Positions 1-8,453 are shown, counted from the stretch's first letter. The stretch is DNA of 64,000 nucleotides from Arcticibacter tournemirensis (GCF_006716645.1 NZ_VFPL01000001.1:3410001-3474000), one strand, 5' to 3'. The notes: generated by a model from the sequence alone, not told the origin. Made by a program: numbers and translations.

Positions 1-1118
1 AGAGCCTTTTTAAGCTGGCAAACCTCTCTTGGATTGGCTTTCTGAAGGCCTATTTTGGAGATCAGGCGTTCCAAATCGCCTATCTGCCTTATCTCCTGAA
101 GCAGGTTTTCGCGTAATTCTTCATTTTGAAGAAGGAACTCTACAACATTTAGCCGGTCTTCAATAGGCTTACGTTCCTTTAGTGGCATAATGATCCACCG
201 TCTTAACATACGGGCCCCCATAGGCGAGCAAGTATGATCAAGCACATCAACCAGAGTTACAGCATTTTCATTTGCCGATCCAATCAGTTCAAGGTTCCGG
301 ATTGTGAAACGGTCGAGCCACATGTATTTCTCTTCCTCGATCCGGGCAACCGATGAAATATGTTGCAGGTTGCGGTGTTCTGTTTCATTCAGGTAATGCA
401 GTGCCACTCCCGCTGCGATAACTGCTAACGAAAGCCTCTCGATACCAAATCCCTTCAGCGACTTTACCTCAAAATGCTTAAGTAAACTTTCGTAAGCATA
501 GTCGCCTGTATAGGCCCATTCATCAAGTGCATAAGTATAAAAACGATCACCATACGTTTCGGTAAACTCTTTGTACCTGCTCTTTGGAAAAATAACTTCA
601 CTGGGCTTAAAACTCTGAAGGAGCTTATCAATATAGTCGCTATTGCCCTGTGCAACAAGGAATTCACCCGTTGATATATCTATAAACGCAATTCCGGCGC
701 TATTTTTCTCAAAGAATAGCGAAGCAAGATAGTTATTCGATTTTTGCTGAAGTATGTTATCGCTATAAGAAACTCCAGGGGTAACAAGTTCTGTCACTCC
801 GCGTTTAACGATGGTCTTTACCGTTTTCGGATCTTCAAGCTGATCGCAGATAGCGACTCTTTGCCCGGCCCTTACCAATTTCGGAAGGTATGTTTCGAGT
901 GAGTGATGCGGGAAGCCTGCCAGCTCGATATGCGAAGCAGAACCATTGGCCCTTTTGGTAAGAACAATACCTAAAATACCGGATGCTTTTATCGCATCCT
1001 CCCCGAATGTTTCATAAAAATCACCTACCCTGAATAACAATAAGGCACCTGGGTATTTCGCCTTAATGGTATTGTATTGCTGCATTAACGGGGTTTCTTT
1101 CGTAGTGCTCTTTGCCAA
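1..1118 (-). CDS. mutS: DNA mismatch repair protein MutS, N-terminal part (cut by window edge)
   Basis: MutS recognises mismatches and small loops in DNA and starts mismatch repair together with MutL. About 372 codons of the N-terminal part are present; the ATPase part lies beyond position 1. The motif KETPLMQQY is followed by FRVGDFYETFG, which holds the Phe-X-Glu residues that wedge into the mismatch. Later come the connector and lever segments, including MGARMLRRWI. I place the start at the TTG at 1118 because an AAGGAG sequence lies just upstream and the product begins MAKSTTKETPLMQQ. An in-frame ATG at 1085 is the alternative and would still keep the mismatch-binding motif. It is transcribed leftward, divergently from the gene at 1327. 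Confidence 0.95.
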   Translation of the reverse strand, partial: MAKSTTKETPLMQQYNTIKAKYPGALLLFRVGDFYETFGEDAIKASGILGIVLTKRANGSASHIELAGFPHHSLETYLPKLVRAGQRVAICDQLEDPKTVKTIVKRGVTELVTPGVSYSDNILQQKSNNYLASLFFEKNSAGIAFIDISTGEFLVAQGNSDYIDKLLQSFKPSEVIFPKSRYKEFTETYGDRFYTYALDEWAYTGDYAYESLLKHFEVKSLKGFGIERLSLAVIAAGVALHYLNETEHRNLQHISSVARIEEEKYMWLDRFTIRNLELIGSANENAVTLVDVLDHTCSPMGARMLRRWIIMPLKERKPIEDRLNVVEFLLQNEELRENLLQEIRQIGDLERLISKIGLQKANPREVCQLKKA

Positions 1119-1326
1119 GCGGTTCTCCTTTTTAAACCTGCTAAGTTAATTTATTATGTTTATCCCTTCTGTTTTTGTTGAAAAATGAATGAATGTGGAA
1201 AGGGTGGATGCAACCTGCTTTAACAATAAATCGTCTTTATCATAGTTGAGTAACAATTAAGAGAGGAAAACATAACGGATAAACCTTTATAAAGTTAACT
1301 CATCAAACACATAAACACACACGAAG

Positions 1327-2547
1327 ATGAAAGTATTAAAGAGAGTTTTGCTGCTTTGTCTATTGTTTCTGATAACAGGCAGTCTTACAGGTACAGGGAG
1401 AGCGGCTGCACAGCCAGGGGTAAGTGTCTCTTTTCAGTCCTTCTACGATGAACTGGCCCCCTACGGGCGATGGGTCGAGAACCGTGACTATGGGCGGGTA
1501 TGGATTCCCCGCGTCGAAGCGGGATTTCAACCTTATGGCACCCGCGGGCACTGGGTAGTTACCGAATACGGGAATACCTGGGTATCGGACTATGAATGGG
1601 GATGGGCGCCTTTTCACTATGGCCGATGGGTTTTTGATGACTATTACGGATGGATCTGGGTTCCGGGAGAAGAATGGGGACCAGCATGGGTAACGTGGCG
1701 ATCCGGAGGCGGCTACTACGGCTGGGCACCACTATCTCCAGGGCTTGATATCAATATCAACATTAACATCCCGCTATTACGATGGATTTTTGTGCCCCAA
1801 CGCTACATTACGAGCCACTCGGTGTACTCCTACTGCGTTCCCCATCGTCATTCTGTAAATATTTACCGGTCTACTACGGTGATCAATAATATCTACGTCA
1901 ATAATAACAGACGATATTTCTACGGGCCCCGTCCGCAAGAGATTGAAAGGGTTACCAGGAGCCGGGTCAGGGTACATCATATAGATAATATGGACCGCCC
2001 GGGAAGAGCAATGGCAAACAACGGTTCTCTAAGAATATACAGGCCAGAGATTCGCGACGGAAGAAGTTCAGACCGTGAAACAGGCAGGCCTTCCTCCTAC
2101 AGAAACAGAAGTAGCGATTATCATCCTTCCGCTCCGGGAAATACAAGGCCCGATCGTAGTCGTCCTGACGTTCGAAACGCTTATCCTGAAAACGAAAGAG
2201 ATAACAGGCGAAATAACCAAGATGCGGACAATAACAATATGAACCGCGAAATGCAACGTCCACCCAGGGAAGCCAGGCCTTCTCAGCCGTCCCGTGATCA
2301 GAACGACGCAGAGGTGGAACGCAGAGAGCAGTATCAGCGTCCCGTTAGAACAGCGCCCCGGCCAGAATCTTCAGGAGCAGAACGAAACAATATTGATCGC
2401 CGGCGGGAAGAAGCGCCTCAACGTTTAAACACTCCCTCCAGGCCTTCCCGATCCGAACAAGGCAGACCGCAGGGTGGATCAGGTAACGGTGAAAGCAGAA
2501 GATCTGGTGGCGACCGGCCTTCAAGAACCGGAGGAAGATCCGTTTAG
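1327..2547 (+). CDS. DUF6600-type YXWGXW-repeat secreted protein
   Basis: A 406-residue exported protein of unknown function. Residues 1-28 form a signal peptide with a hydrophobic stretch ending near AAAQ. Residues 35-135 carry repeated aromatic motifs of the type YGRWV, WGWAPFHYGRWV and YYGWAP, as in DUF6600/YXWGXW proteins. Roughly residues 220-406 are rich in Arg, Asn, Pro, Ser and Glu and lack a hydrophobic core, so this half is probably disordered and sits in the periplasm or at the cell surface. The gene stands alone and ends at a strong terminator at 2573. The family assignment rests on the aromatic repeats only; no enzymatic residue is recognisable. Confidence 0.8.
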   Translation: MKVLKRVLLLCLLFLITGSLTGTGRAAAQPGVSVSFQSFYDELAPYGRWVENRDYGRVWIPRVEAGFQPYGTRGHWVVTEYGNTWVSDYEWGWAPFHYGRWVFDDYYGWIWVPGEEWGPAWVTWRSGGGYYGWAPLSPGLDINININIPLLRWIFVPQRYITSHSVYSYCVPHRHSVNIYRSTTVINNIYVNNNRRYFYGPRPQEIERVTRSRVRVHHIDNMDRPGRAMANNGSLRIYRPEIRDGRSSDRETGRPSSYRNRSSDYHPSAPGNTRPDRSRPDVRNAYPENERDNRRNNQDADNNNMNREMQRPPREARPSQPSRDQNDAEVERREQYQRPVRTAPRPESSGAERNNIDRRREEAPQRLNTPSRPSRSEQGRPQGGSGNGESRRSGGDRPSRTGGRSV

Positions 2548-2572
2548 TTAGTGTCCTGATTTCTACTAGAAA

Positions 2573-2608
2573 GAAGAGCAGCTGTTTAATACGCTGCTCT
2601 TCTTTTTT
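2573..2608 (+). terminator. Rho-independent terminator after the DUF6600 gene
   Basis: A perfect 10-bp stem GAAGAGCAGC/GCTGCTCTTC with a 10-nt loop is followed by six T. It lies 25 bp after the stop codon at 2547. Confidence 0.85.
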
Positions 2609-2642
2609 ATAAAATAAGTACCGCCAACCCTGCTGATGCGAC

Positions 2643-3119
2643 CTACTGATCTTCTTTTAGCTTCTTATCTAGATTGATCTCAGCTGAAGCCTTATCCAGG
2701 TTTTCGCGGAAATTTTCGCGGAGATTATCTGCGGGATATTTCGCCTGGTCTTTAGTCATATCGCCTGTGTTGCCAGAATCAAATGCCTTTTGCTCACTTC
2801 CCGGAGGGTTGTCACCTAATAGATTTTTAGAAACAGGCCTGTCATCTCCTGCTGGTGCATATCCCTCTCCACCAGGAAGCTCCCTTTCGGTATAGTCATT
2901 TAGCTCTTCTTCGCCCGGCGAGGGCTCATCTATAACTTCCTCTTTATCGTCATAATCATCGTTTAACGGGTCGTTTTCTTCTTCAAGCCGTTGTACGAGA
3001 TCCTCATCGTTTCGCTGCTCCTGTTCTTCAATACTCATGGAGTTAACATCATTCAGGTTCTGATCGTCCTGTCCGGGAAGTTCATTGTCCTCCATAGGAA
3101 AATTTTCTTTTTCAATCAT
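2643..3119 (-). CDS. Small acidic hydrophilic protein of unknown function
   Basis: About 158 residues, dominated by Asp, Glu, Asn and Gln, with no cysteine, signal peptide or membrane segment, so probably a cytoplasmic disordered protein. The C-terminal third (DNLRENFRENLDKASAEINL) may form an amphipathic helix. The reading frame can be extended to a TTG at 3170, but the ATG at 3119 (MIEKENFPMED) is a better start; a further in-frame ATG follows eight codons later. I do not recognise a family. Long acidic proteins of this type recur in Sphingobacteriaceae, but no function follows from the sequence. It is transcribed toward the terminator at 2573, whose reverse strand also has a short T-rich tail. 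Confidence 0.6.
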   Translation of the reverse strand: MIEKENFPMEDNELPGQDDQNLNDVNSMSIEEQEQRNDEDLVQRLEEENDPLNDDYDDKEEVIDEPSPGEEELNDYTERELPGGEGYAPAGDDRPVSKNLLGDNPPGSEQKAFDSGNTGDMTKDQAKYPADNLRENFRENLDKASAEINLDKKLKEDQ

Positions 3120-3241
3120 AGGTTCGTTTTCAATTTGCAGATCTGCTGTAAAAACAGGCAGAACGATCAATTGTTCTTGAAATAGCCAATTGCCTGTGTA
3201 TTTCCGCTTCCCGAACTACGAACCTCCAATAGCGACTGTAT

Positions 3242-4231
3242 TTAATGTTTCAGTATCCGTTCTATACTGTTTAGTTCATCTTCGCTGAATGTTAAATTTT
3301 CAAGGCATTTCAAAGAATCGGTTACCTGCTGAGGTTTGCTCGCACCGATCAGCACAGACGTTACGCGCGGATCTTTAAGCACCCAGGCCAAAGCCATCTG
3401 CGCCAGACTCTGATCACGCTGCAATGCCAGCTCGTTCAGCTTATATATTTGCGTTAACCGTTTTTCGGAAAGATCGCTTTCTTTCAAGAAGACGCCTCTT
3501 GAAGCTCTTGATCCTGCCGGTATGCCATCCAGATATTTATTGGTAAGCATGCCCTGTGCCAATGGAGAAAAAGGAATGCAGCCCACTCCCTCCTCATCAA
3601 GTACGTTTAACAGACCACCTTCAATCCAACGCTCAAACATAGAATATTTAGGTTGATGGATCAGACAGGGTGTTCCAAGCTTTTTCAATACGGCAATGGC
3701 TTCCTTCGCTTTCTCTGCAGGATAGTTGGAAATTCCCGCATACAACGCCTTCCCAGATCTAACGATATAATCCAGTGCCTGCATCGTTTCCTCCAGGGGC
3801 GTTTCCGGATCAGGCCGATGATGATAGAAAATATCAACATATTCAAGTCCCATTCTTTTTAAGCTCTGATCAAGACTGGAGATAAGATACTTCCTCGATC
3901 CCCAGTCGCCATACGGCCCTTCCCACATGGTGTAGCCGGCTTTCGTAGAAATAATAAGCTCGTCGCGACAGGCACGAAAATCGTCCCGGAGGATCCTTCC
4001 GAAGTTTTCTTCAGCAGATCCAGGCGGCGGACCGTAATTGTTGGCAAGATCGAAATGAGTAACGCCGTTGTCGAATGCTGTGTGCAGAATACGGCGACTA
4101 TTTTCAATTACATCAATATACCCGAAATTATGCCACAATCCCAGCGATAGTGCCGGTAACTTCAATCCACTATTGCCGCAGCGGCGGTATTTCATTAAAT
4201 CGTATCGTGTTGAGGACGGTTGATAAGACAT
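3242..4231 (-). CDS. Aldo/keto reductase, L-glyceraldehyde 3-phosphate reductase-like (YghZ/Gpr)
   Basis: A 329-residue NADPH-dependent aldo/keto reductase. In the YghZ group such enzymes reduce L-glyceraldehyde 3-phosphate and methylglyoxal-like aldehydes. The N-terminal MKYRRCGNSGLKLPALSLG is typical. The catalytic tetrad can be read as Asp and Tyr in FDLANNYG (about residues 60-66), Lys in STKAGY (about 96) and His in YHHRPD (about 137). The cofactor-binding C-terminus contains VLIGASKPQQV. The motif NNYGPPPGSAEENFGRIL is characteristic of the YghZ subgroup. Transcribed leftward; the divergent gene at 4337 has its own promoter. Substrate is inferred from the subgroup. Confidence 0.88.
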   Translation of the reverse strand: MSYQPSSTRYDLMKYRRCGNSGLKLPALSLGLWHNFGYIDVIENSRRILHTAFDNGVTHFDLANNYGPPPGSAEENFGRILRDDFRACRDELIISTKAGYTMWEGPYGDWGSRKYLISSLDQSLKRMGLEYVDIFYHHRPDPETPLEETMQALDYIVRSGKALYAGISNYPAEKAKEAIAVLKKLGTPCLIHQPKYSMFERWIEGGLLNVLDEEGVGCIPFSPLAQGMLTNKYLDGIPAGSRASRGVFLKESDLSEKRLTQIYKLNELALQRDQSLAQMALAWVLKDPRVTSVLIGASKPQQVTDSLKCLENLTFSEDELNSIERILKH

Positions 4232-4286
4232 TGCGTGTTTTTTTTATAAAACTAAGAATCTTTTTTTTGCAAAACGGGTAATCTTA

Positions 4287-4318
4287 TTTGGACTGATTAT
4301 AAACAATAGCTATCTTTG
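4287..4318 (+). promoter_or_regulatory. Bacteroidota-type promoter of the 4337 gene
   Basis: TTTG at 4287-4290 and TATCTTTG at 4311-4318 are separated by exactly 20 bp. This matches the -33/-7 consensus of the Bacteroidota housekeeping sigma factor and places the transcription start about 10-15 nt before the ATG at 4337. Confidence 0.6.
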
Positions 4319-4336
4319 TTATTATCATCAAAGAAA

Positions 4337-4693
4337 ATGCAGGGGGAAATCCATTCACAGCTAATTGAAATTTACAGAACGGAGTGCGGCGCTGTTTTCC
4401 AGTGTAATAAAAACAACAGCTTTTTATTGGAATTTGGCGGAAGGAATTCAACTTTTAAAACAAGCAACTTTCTCGACTTCATAAGTCTGGTAAAAAAAAT
4501 AAACCTTACAGAAATGGCCAAAAATCTATCACCCCATGCAGATATAGCTATCCTGATGCCCCATTATACTGAACGATGTTTTGTTCTTACAATGAAAGAT
4601 GCAATTGACCTCAAAGCGTTGTTGGGTGGTGCCAAAGCGATGATCCAGCTAAACAGCATGGTGAAAGAATGCCTTCAACCCTACGTCTGCTAA
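4337..4693 (+). CDS. Small conserved protein, DUF6686-like
   Basis: A 118-residue soluble protein. It starts at the ATG at 4337 (MQGEIHSQLIEIYR); the frame extends seven codons upstream to a TTG, but the promoter TATCTTTG at 4311-4318 overlaps that start, so the ATG is right. Visible features are two cysteines in the first third (RTECGAVFQCNKNNSF), a central block SFLLEFGGRNSTFKTSNFLDFISLVKK (given here only as description of its beta-rich pattern), and a C-terminal helix. The spacing resembles the DUF6686 family of small Bacteroidota proteins. No function is known. A solitary gene between the aldo/keto reductase and ferritin. Confidence 0.6.
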   Translation: MQGEIHSQLIEIYRTECGAVFQCNKNNSFLLEFGGRNSTFKTSNFLDFISLVKKINLTEMAKNLSPHADIAILMPHYTERCFVLTMKDAIDLKALLGGAKAMIQLNSMVKECLQPYVC

Positions 4694-4785
4694 TATTTAG
4701 ATTCAATCTTTATTACATTAAGGTGAATACTTTTCCAACAAATTCTTGTTAAATTTATTTTATAGTAAATAAAAAATGAATTTGT

Positions 4786-5310
4786 ATGAAAGACCTTCTA
4801 AGATTACGAACTTCACTTTCTGAAGAAATTGAAGTTCTCTTAAACGAACAAATAAAGATGGAGGCCTATTCTTCGGCTGTATATCTTTCCATGTCTTCCT
4901 GGTGCAACCGTAATGGCTTTGATAACAGCGCAAGCTACCTCGAAAAACAGTCAGGCGAAGAGCGGGAACACATGCTCAAGATTTTCAGGTTTGTGAACGA
5001 TATGGGCGGACGCGCCATATCGCCCGAAATAACTAATATTCCACAGGAATTTGAGTCGTTCAAAGGAGTATTTGAGATGGCACTGCAACAGGAAATTAAT
5101 GTAACAGCTAGTTTTAACAGAATAGCCGACCGCTGCTTTAAAGTAAAGGACTTTATGACTTTTCAGTTTCTACAGTGGTTCCTAAACGAGCAGAGAGAAG
5201 AAGAATATGTAGCACGGCGGATCCTCGAGCTCTTCGACGTTATTGGCGAAGAAGGCACCGGACGCTGGCAGATCGATAAAACCATTCCTTCGGTAAGTTA
5301 TACAGAATAA
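4786..5310 (+). CDS. ftnA: Non-haem ferritin
   Basis: Iron-storage ferritin: it oxidises Fe(II) and stores it as a mineral core in a 24-subunit cytoplasmic shell. The 174-residue length is normal. The four-helix bundle is visible, with ferroxidase ligands in NEQIKMEAYSSAVY (first helix, about residues 20-33), GEEREHMLKIFRF (Glu and His, about 57-69), QEINVTASFNRIAD (third helix) and LNEQREEE (fourth helix). The N-terminus is about ten residues longer than E. coli FtnA. Monocistronic; no clear promoter box is visible directly upstream. Confidence 0.92.
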   Translation: MKDLLRLRTSLSEEIEVLLNEQIKMEAYSSAVYLSMSSWCNRNGFDNSASYLEKQSGEEREHMLKIFRFVNDMGGRAISPEITNIPQEFESFKGVFEMALQQEINVTASFNRIADRCFKVKDFMTFQFLQWFLNEQREEEYVARRILELFDVIGEEGTGRWQIDKTIPSVSYTE

Positions 5311-5368
5311 ACTTCTCAGTTTTTTGGCATGATGTTTATACATATAATGTGAATCAAATCTTTGACTT

Positions 5369-5593
5369 ATGAATATGAAAAACAGATCAACAATCGCAGG
5401 AGTTGTGCTGGCCGGGCTGGCAACAGGGGCTGCGGCCTGGTATCTTTTAGGTACTTCAAATGGGAAGGACGTGTGTAATAAGGTATTGGGTTCGGTTAAA
5501 GACTTAAGCAGTTCTTTGGCAGATAAAGCCAGTGATGCCATTAGTGAGTTGTCGGGAAAGGCTGATAATGTAACTAAAACAGTAATGGCATAA
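5369..5593 (+). CDS. YtxH-like small membrane-anchored protein
   Basis: A 74-residue protein. Residues 7-27 (STIAGVVLAGLATGAAAWYLL) form a small-residue-rich transmembrane or signal-anchor helix. The rest, with DLSSSLADKASDAISELSG, forms an amphipathic helix like the YtxH domain found in general-stress proteins. It starts at the ATG at 5369; a second ATG two codons later is possible. The gene follows ferritin by 58 bp, so the two may be co-transcribed, and ends at a clear terminator. The stress role is inferred from the family only. Confidence 0.7.
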   Translation: MNMKNRSTIAGVVLAGLATGAAAWYLLGTSNGKDVCNKVLGSVKDLSSSLADKASDAISELSGKADNVTKTVMA

Positions 5594-5620
5594 GAATTCG
5601 CATAAAATATCCTATTTTTG

Positions 5621-5643
5621 AGGCCCTTATAAGGGCCTTTTTT
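5621..5643 (+). terminator. Rho-independent terminator after the YtxH-like gene
   Basis: The self-complementary AGGCCCTTATAAGGGCCT is followed directly by a run of T. It lies 27 bp after the stop at 5593 and closes the ferritin/YtxH-like unit. Confidence 0.85.
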
Positions 5644-5691
5644 ATTTACATAAATGAGGTAGCTCTTTAGCTTTTTGCTGATCTTTAATGA

Positions 5692-6396
5692 ATGGTTGTT
5701 GCATTAACAATAGTACGATATCCCAAGATTTATATTCCGATAGCTATCATAGCTATGGCAGTCCACAGGATTCCGCTCTTACTACAAGCAAGGTGCTCAT
5801 TCTGGAAGCTGCTTGGTTGCGGTAAAAACGGAAGTTTTGACCTGCAGCCCGACCTGCAGCAATGGGGGCTGCTTTCTGTCTGGGATTCACAAGAGGACTT
5901 CGACTTATTTTATAGTCGTTCTTTTGTAAGCCGCTGGTGGAGAGCATTCACAGAAGAGCAATGGACTGTTTTTTGTTCTCCCCTGGAGACGAGGGGGAAA
6001 TGGGATGAGAAGGAGCCATTTAAGCCTGTTGTAGCTGATGATGACTATGATGGCCCGGTCGCGGTGCTAACCCGTGCTACCATACGACTATCACGTATAA
6101 AGCGCTTTTGGTCTAATGTAGGAAGGGTTTCAGATCTGATGTCTTCAGCAGATGGTTACGTCTTTTCTCTTGGAATAGGCGAAGCACCGGTATTCAAACA
6201 AGCTACGTTTTCTGTATGGCGTTCAGCAAAAGAGATGAAGCTTTTTGCATATTCATCTGCAGAACATCTTGACGTAATAAAAAAAACACGAAATGAAAAC
6301 TGGTACAGCGAAGAACTCTTCGCGCGTTTCAAACCAGTCGGTTCTTTCGGATCTCTTAAAGGGCGCGATCCTCTAAAGGAGTTTTTAAATTCATAA
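5692..6396 (+). CDS. Spheroidene monooxygenase-like protein (CrtA family)
   Basis: A 234-residue soluble protein resembling CrtA, which in phototrophs oxidises the carotenoid spheroidene. Recognisable family signatures are TIVRYPKIYIP near the N-terminus, CSFWKLLGCGKNGSFDL (about residues 35-51), QWGLLSVWDSQEDFD (about 57-71), and the C-terminal ATFSVWRSAKEMKLFAY. It starts at the ATG at 5692. No carotenoid genes lie in the window, so the substrate here is unknown. In Bacteroidota such stand-alone homologues are commonly annotated by similarity alone, and the true reaction could be a different haem-dependent oxidation. Followed 24 bp later by a small conserved gene. Confidence 0.75.
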   Translation: MVVALTIVRYPKIYIPIAIIAMAVHRIPLLLQARCSFWKLLGCGKNGSFDLQPDLQQWGLLSVWDSQEDFDLFYSRSFVSRWWRAFTEEQWTVFCSPLETRGKWDEKEPFKPVVADDDYDGPVAVLTRATIRLSRIKRFWSNVGRVSDLMSSADGYVFSLGIGEAPVFKQATFSVWRSAKEMKLFAYSSAEHLDVIKKTRNENWYSEELFARFKPVGSFGSLKGRDPLKEFLNS

Positions 6397-6420
6397 ACAT
6401 TTTCATTAATAGATTTCACC

Positions 6421-6669
6421 ATGCGTATAGTTGCTGAATTGCCGAGACCTGATTGTAAAATAACTATCTTTTCAATGAACATGAAGTTCCTGGTCAAGTT
6501 CGAACAGGGTAACCTCGAGCAAACCTACAAGATTTCAGAAATGGATGTAACAGGAGGCGTAAATGGCGTATTCCAAATTCTTGACGAAGAATTTATTGAA
6601 GCTGTAGTGAAACGATTCGAAGGAATGAGAAATGATTTCTCTTTAGCCTGGAAGAGATATGAAGCGTAA
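6421..6669 (+). CDS. Small conserved protein of unknown function
   Basis: An 82-residue soluble protein starting MRIVAELPRPDCKITIF. The sequence looks compact and well folded: an N-terminal beta hairpin followed by FLVKFEQGNLEQTYK and a C-terminal helix with EEFIEAVVKRFEGM. No cysteine pair, signal peptide or membrane segment is present. I recognise it only as a type of short protein seen in Sphingobacteriales genomes. It lies 24 bp after the CrtA-like gene on the same strand and may be co-transcribed with it. Beyond it the DNA becomes very AT-rich. Confidence 0.6.
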   Translation: MRIVAELPRPDCKITIFSMNMKFLVKFEQGNLEQTYKISEMDVTGGVNGVFQILDEEFIEAVVKRFEGMRNDFSLAWKRYEA

Positions 6670-6903
6670 TTTAAATTAAACAAACAAATTAAATAATACC
6701 ATATAGAACACTGTATAATAGTTAATTAACTATCTGTTAAGAATATAATTTGGCCGTTACCTATATCAAAACAGGCTACACTAGTTATTATGTTAAATTA
6801 TTATTTATTTAAATCTATATAACTTAATAATAACAAGCAGATTAAGAATAAAACAAAATAATATTCTGGGACATACATACAGCCAAATCTTTCCAAAAGA
6901 AGC
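6670..6903. other. AT-rich gene-free stretch
   Basis: This stretch is much richer in A and T than the flanking genes, with runs such as ATAATAGTTAATTAAC and TTAAATTATTATTTATTT. I see no open frame and no convincing terminator. It marks the left border of an accessory island that continues to about 8.8 kb. Confidence 0.6.
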
Positions 6904-7172
6904 TATTTGACGAATAGGGCCGAAAAAATAGCTACTCTACTGATCACAGAGCTTAAGAACCTAGAACGCACTAGTTTTTAAGCCCGGCTTACGGAATTGA
7001 TGAGCTTATCGGGGCTGGGACGCAAACGAAGAACGAACACTCCTTGGCGGTTCGGGTGATTAAAAAGCTGGCTACCCATTATACCAACCTTTGCCCCCGG
7101 TATAGACCGATCTTTATTAATGCCACTAATACACTGCTTATGTTCCGCTCAGAGCCCGCCTTTCGTATATAA
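6904..7172 (+). pseudogene. Broken small gene (stop codon plus frameshift)
   Basis: Two frames together read as one plausible protein of about 90 residues. The first part, around 6919-6981, reads AEKIATLLITELKNLERTSF and is stopped by TAA at 6979. It continues in the same frame as ARLTEL, then must shift by one base to go on as IDELIGAGTQTKNEHSLAV and RVIKKLATHYTNLCPRYRP, ending MFRSEPAFRI with TAA at 7170. The content after the shift (Arg/Lys-rich helices, then a short hydrophobic stretch) reads like real protein. No family is recognised. It precedes the DUF6266-like gene by about 210 bp and may be its former partner. A nonsense and a frameshift in such a short span argue for decay. Confidence 0.45.
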
Positions 7173-7381
7173 AGGCGGACTTTATGCAGGATTTAGCCAG
7201 TAATCCGGTTGTCTTCTTTATACTGTGTTTAAATTGCGAATTTGTCTTGACCTTTCTGTTGTATTATCTCAACTTTACTTTGCAAACCGGCAGCTCCGGC
7301 GCCCATGACCCTCTGGACCTTCGATTCAATCATTCTCCCCCGGGCCTTAACGACGCTTCAGTTAGCCCTTTAATAACGATT

Positions 7382-8407
7382 ATGGCAATTTTAGAGAAAA
7401 ATGGTGCCCTGCGCGGAACGGCAGGGACGGTAGTATTCCGAAGGTTCCGTACCCATACGGTAGTGCAGAAGCTTCCCGAGAGAAAGAAAGGACAGACCCT
7501 GGCCAGCCGTGCCAGCGCCTGCGAGTTCGGACTGGCCAGCACCTCGGCGGCCTCTATCCGCGATGCCCTGAAGCCTGTCTTCCGCAACCGTCACGACGGG
7601 GCTATGGTGAACCGCTTCAACAGTGCGGTATACCACAGCATCTTAGGAAGCAGAACGGCTGCCCGGGGCAACCGTGACCTGCACGATGGCGACCTGGACT
7701 GCCTGAAAGGTTTTGAATTCAATGCTGAAAGTCCCCTGAGTGAAGCCCTGAAGGTAAAACCGGTGGTATCCCTTAGCCCTGAAGGAAGGATCCGCATCCA
7801 GATGGATGCCCTCCACAGCAATACAGACCTGAAGGTACCGGCAAAGTTCAGGGAGATGACCGGCAGGTTCCGGCTGCGCTTTCTGGTCACAGCCCTCAAC
7901 TTCCGCAGCGAATACTATGAATATGTAGCTGTAAAGGATGTGACAGTGATCAACGGGATGGCCCTGGAGGCACAGGACTTCGAAATGGAAGGGACGATAC
8001 CGGAAGGATGTATGGTGTTGGTAACCTTGTCGCTGGAATGCCTGATGCGGAATAGTACGGACGATGCCATCGAGCTGATCAATACCCTCTCGTTCAGTCC
8101 TGCAGCCATTTTAGCGGCGTTTCAAATCGCTGAGGCGACGCCTATGGGTCAATCGGCAGAAGCAAAGAAGCAGGCCTGGGACGATTATTCAATGATGGAA
8201 GGGTACAACGGGAATACCTTGTTAGTGAAAATGGCCGAACTGGCCGAACTGGCGGCTGCAGGTCAGAAGGAACAGCGGCGGGGGAAGCCATCCGAGGGTG
8301 GTACTGAAGAAAGGGATCCGGGCAGGATGAAGAAGCAGGCTGTCAGCACTTCGCAAAGTGATGAAGGGGCTTCTTTTGTGGTGATTGGCAAGAGGTTTGG
8401 GTTTTAA
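7382..8407 (+). CDS. DUF6266-like protein of unknown function
   Basis: A 341-residue protein beginning MAILEKNGALRGTAGTVVF. The frame is open back to 7184, but the upstream 66 codons have no protein-like character and the ATG at 7382 fits the usual N-terminus of DUF6266-like proteins: a short Gly-rich start, a basic segment, then helices ending in NRFNSAVYHSIL. The middle (about 120-250) is rich in alternating hydrophobic residues suggesting beta sandwiches, and the C-terminus (about 290-335) is charged and low in complexity. Its base composition is clearly more GC-rich than the preceding DNA. No signal peptide. Function unknown; the family typically occurs in multiple, diverged copies in Sphingobacteriaceae. 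Members are usually nearer 200 residues, so this one is long. Confidence 0.6.
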   Translation: MAILEKNGALRGTAGTVVFRRFRTHTVVQKLPERKKGQTLASRASACEFGLASTSAASIRDALKPVFRNRHDGAMVNRFNSAVYHSILGSRTAARGNRDLHDGDLDCLKGFEFNAESPLSEALKVKPVVSLSPEGRIRIQMDALHSNTDLKVPAKFREMTGRFRLRFLVTALNFRSEYYEYVAVKDVTVINGMALEAQDFEMEGTIPEGCMVLVTLSLECLMRNSTDDAIELINTLSFSPAAILAAFQIAEATPMGQSAEAKKQAWDDYSMMEGYNGNTLLVKMAELAELAAAGQKEQRRGKPSEGGTEERDPGRMKKQAVSTSQSDEGASFVVIGKRFGF

Positions 8408-8425
8408 GGAGTTTGTACTTTTGTA

Positions 8426-8453
8426 CTTTTTTCTTTGACCGCAAAGAAAAAAG
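8426..8453. repeat. Hairpin of a dispersed intergenic repeat, possible terminator
   Basis: CTTTTTTCTTTG and CAAAGAAAAAAG form a perfect 12-bp stem with loop ACCG, 18 bp after the stop of the DUF6266-like gene. The surrounding sequence (GTACTTTTTTCTTTGACCG and so on) resembles intergenic repeats scattered through Bacteroidota genomes. It could terminate transcription, but there is no T-run after the stem on the + strand. Confidence 0.55.

Noticed and set aside
3120-3170. TTG-initiated extension of the acidic protein
   Set aside because: TTG with no Shine-Dalgarno sequence, and the extra residues (hydrophobic) differ from the rest; the ATG at 3119 fits better.
7184-7381. Upstream extension of the DUF6266-like frame
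   Set aside because: The 66 extra codons have no protein-like pattern and overlap the region after the broken gene; the ATG at 7382 begins the recognisable family N-terminus.
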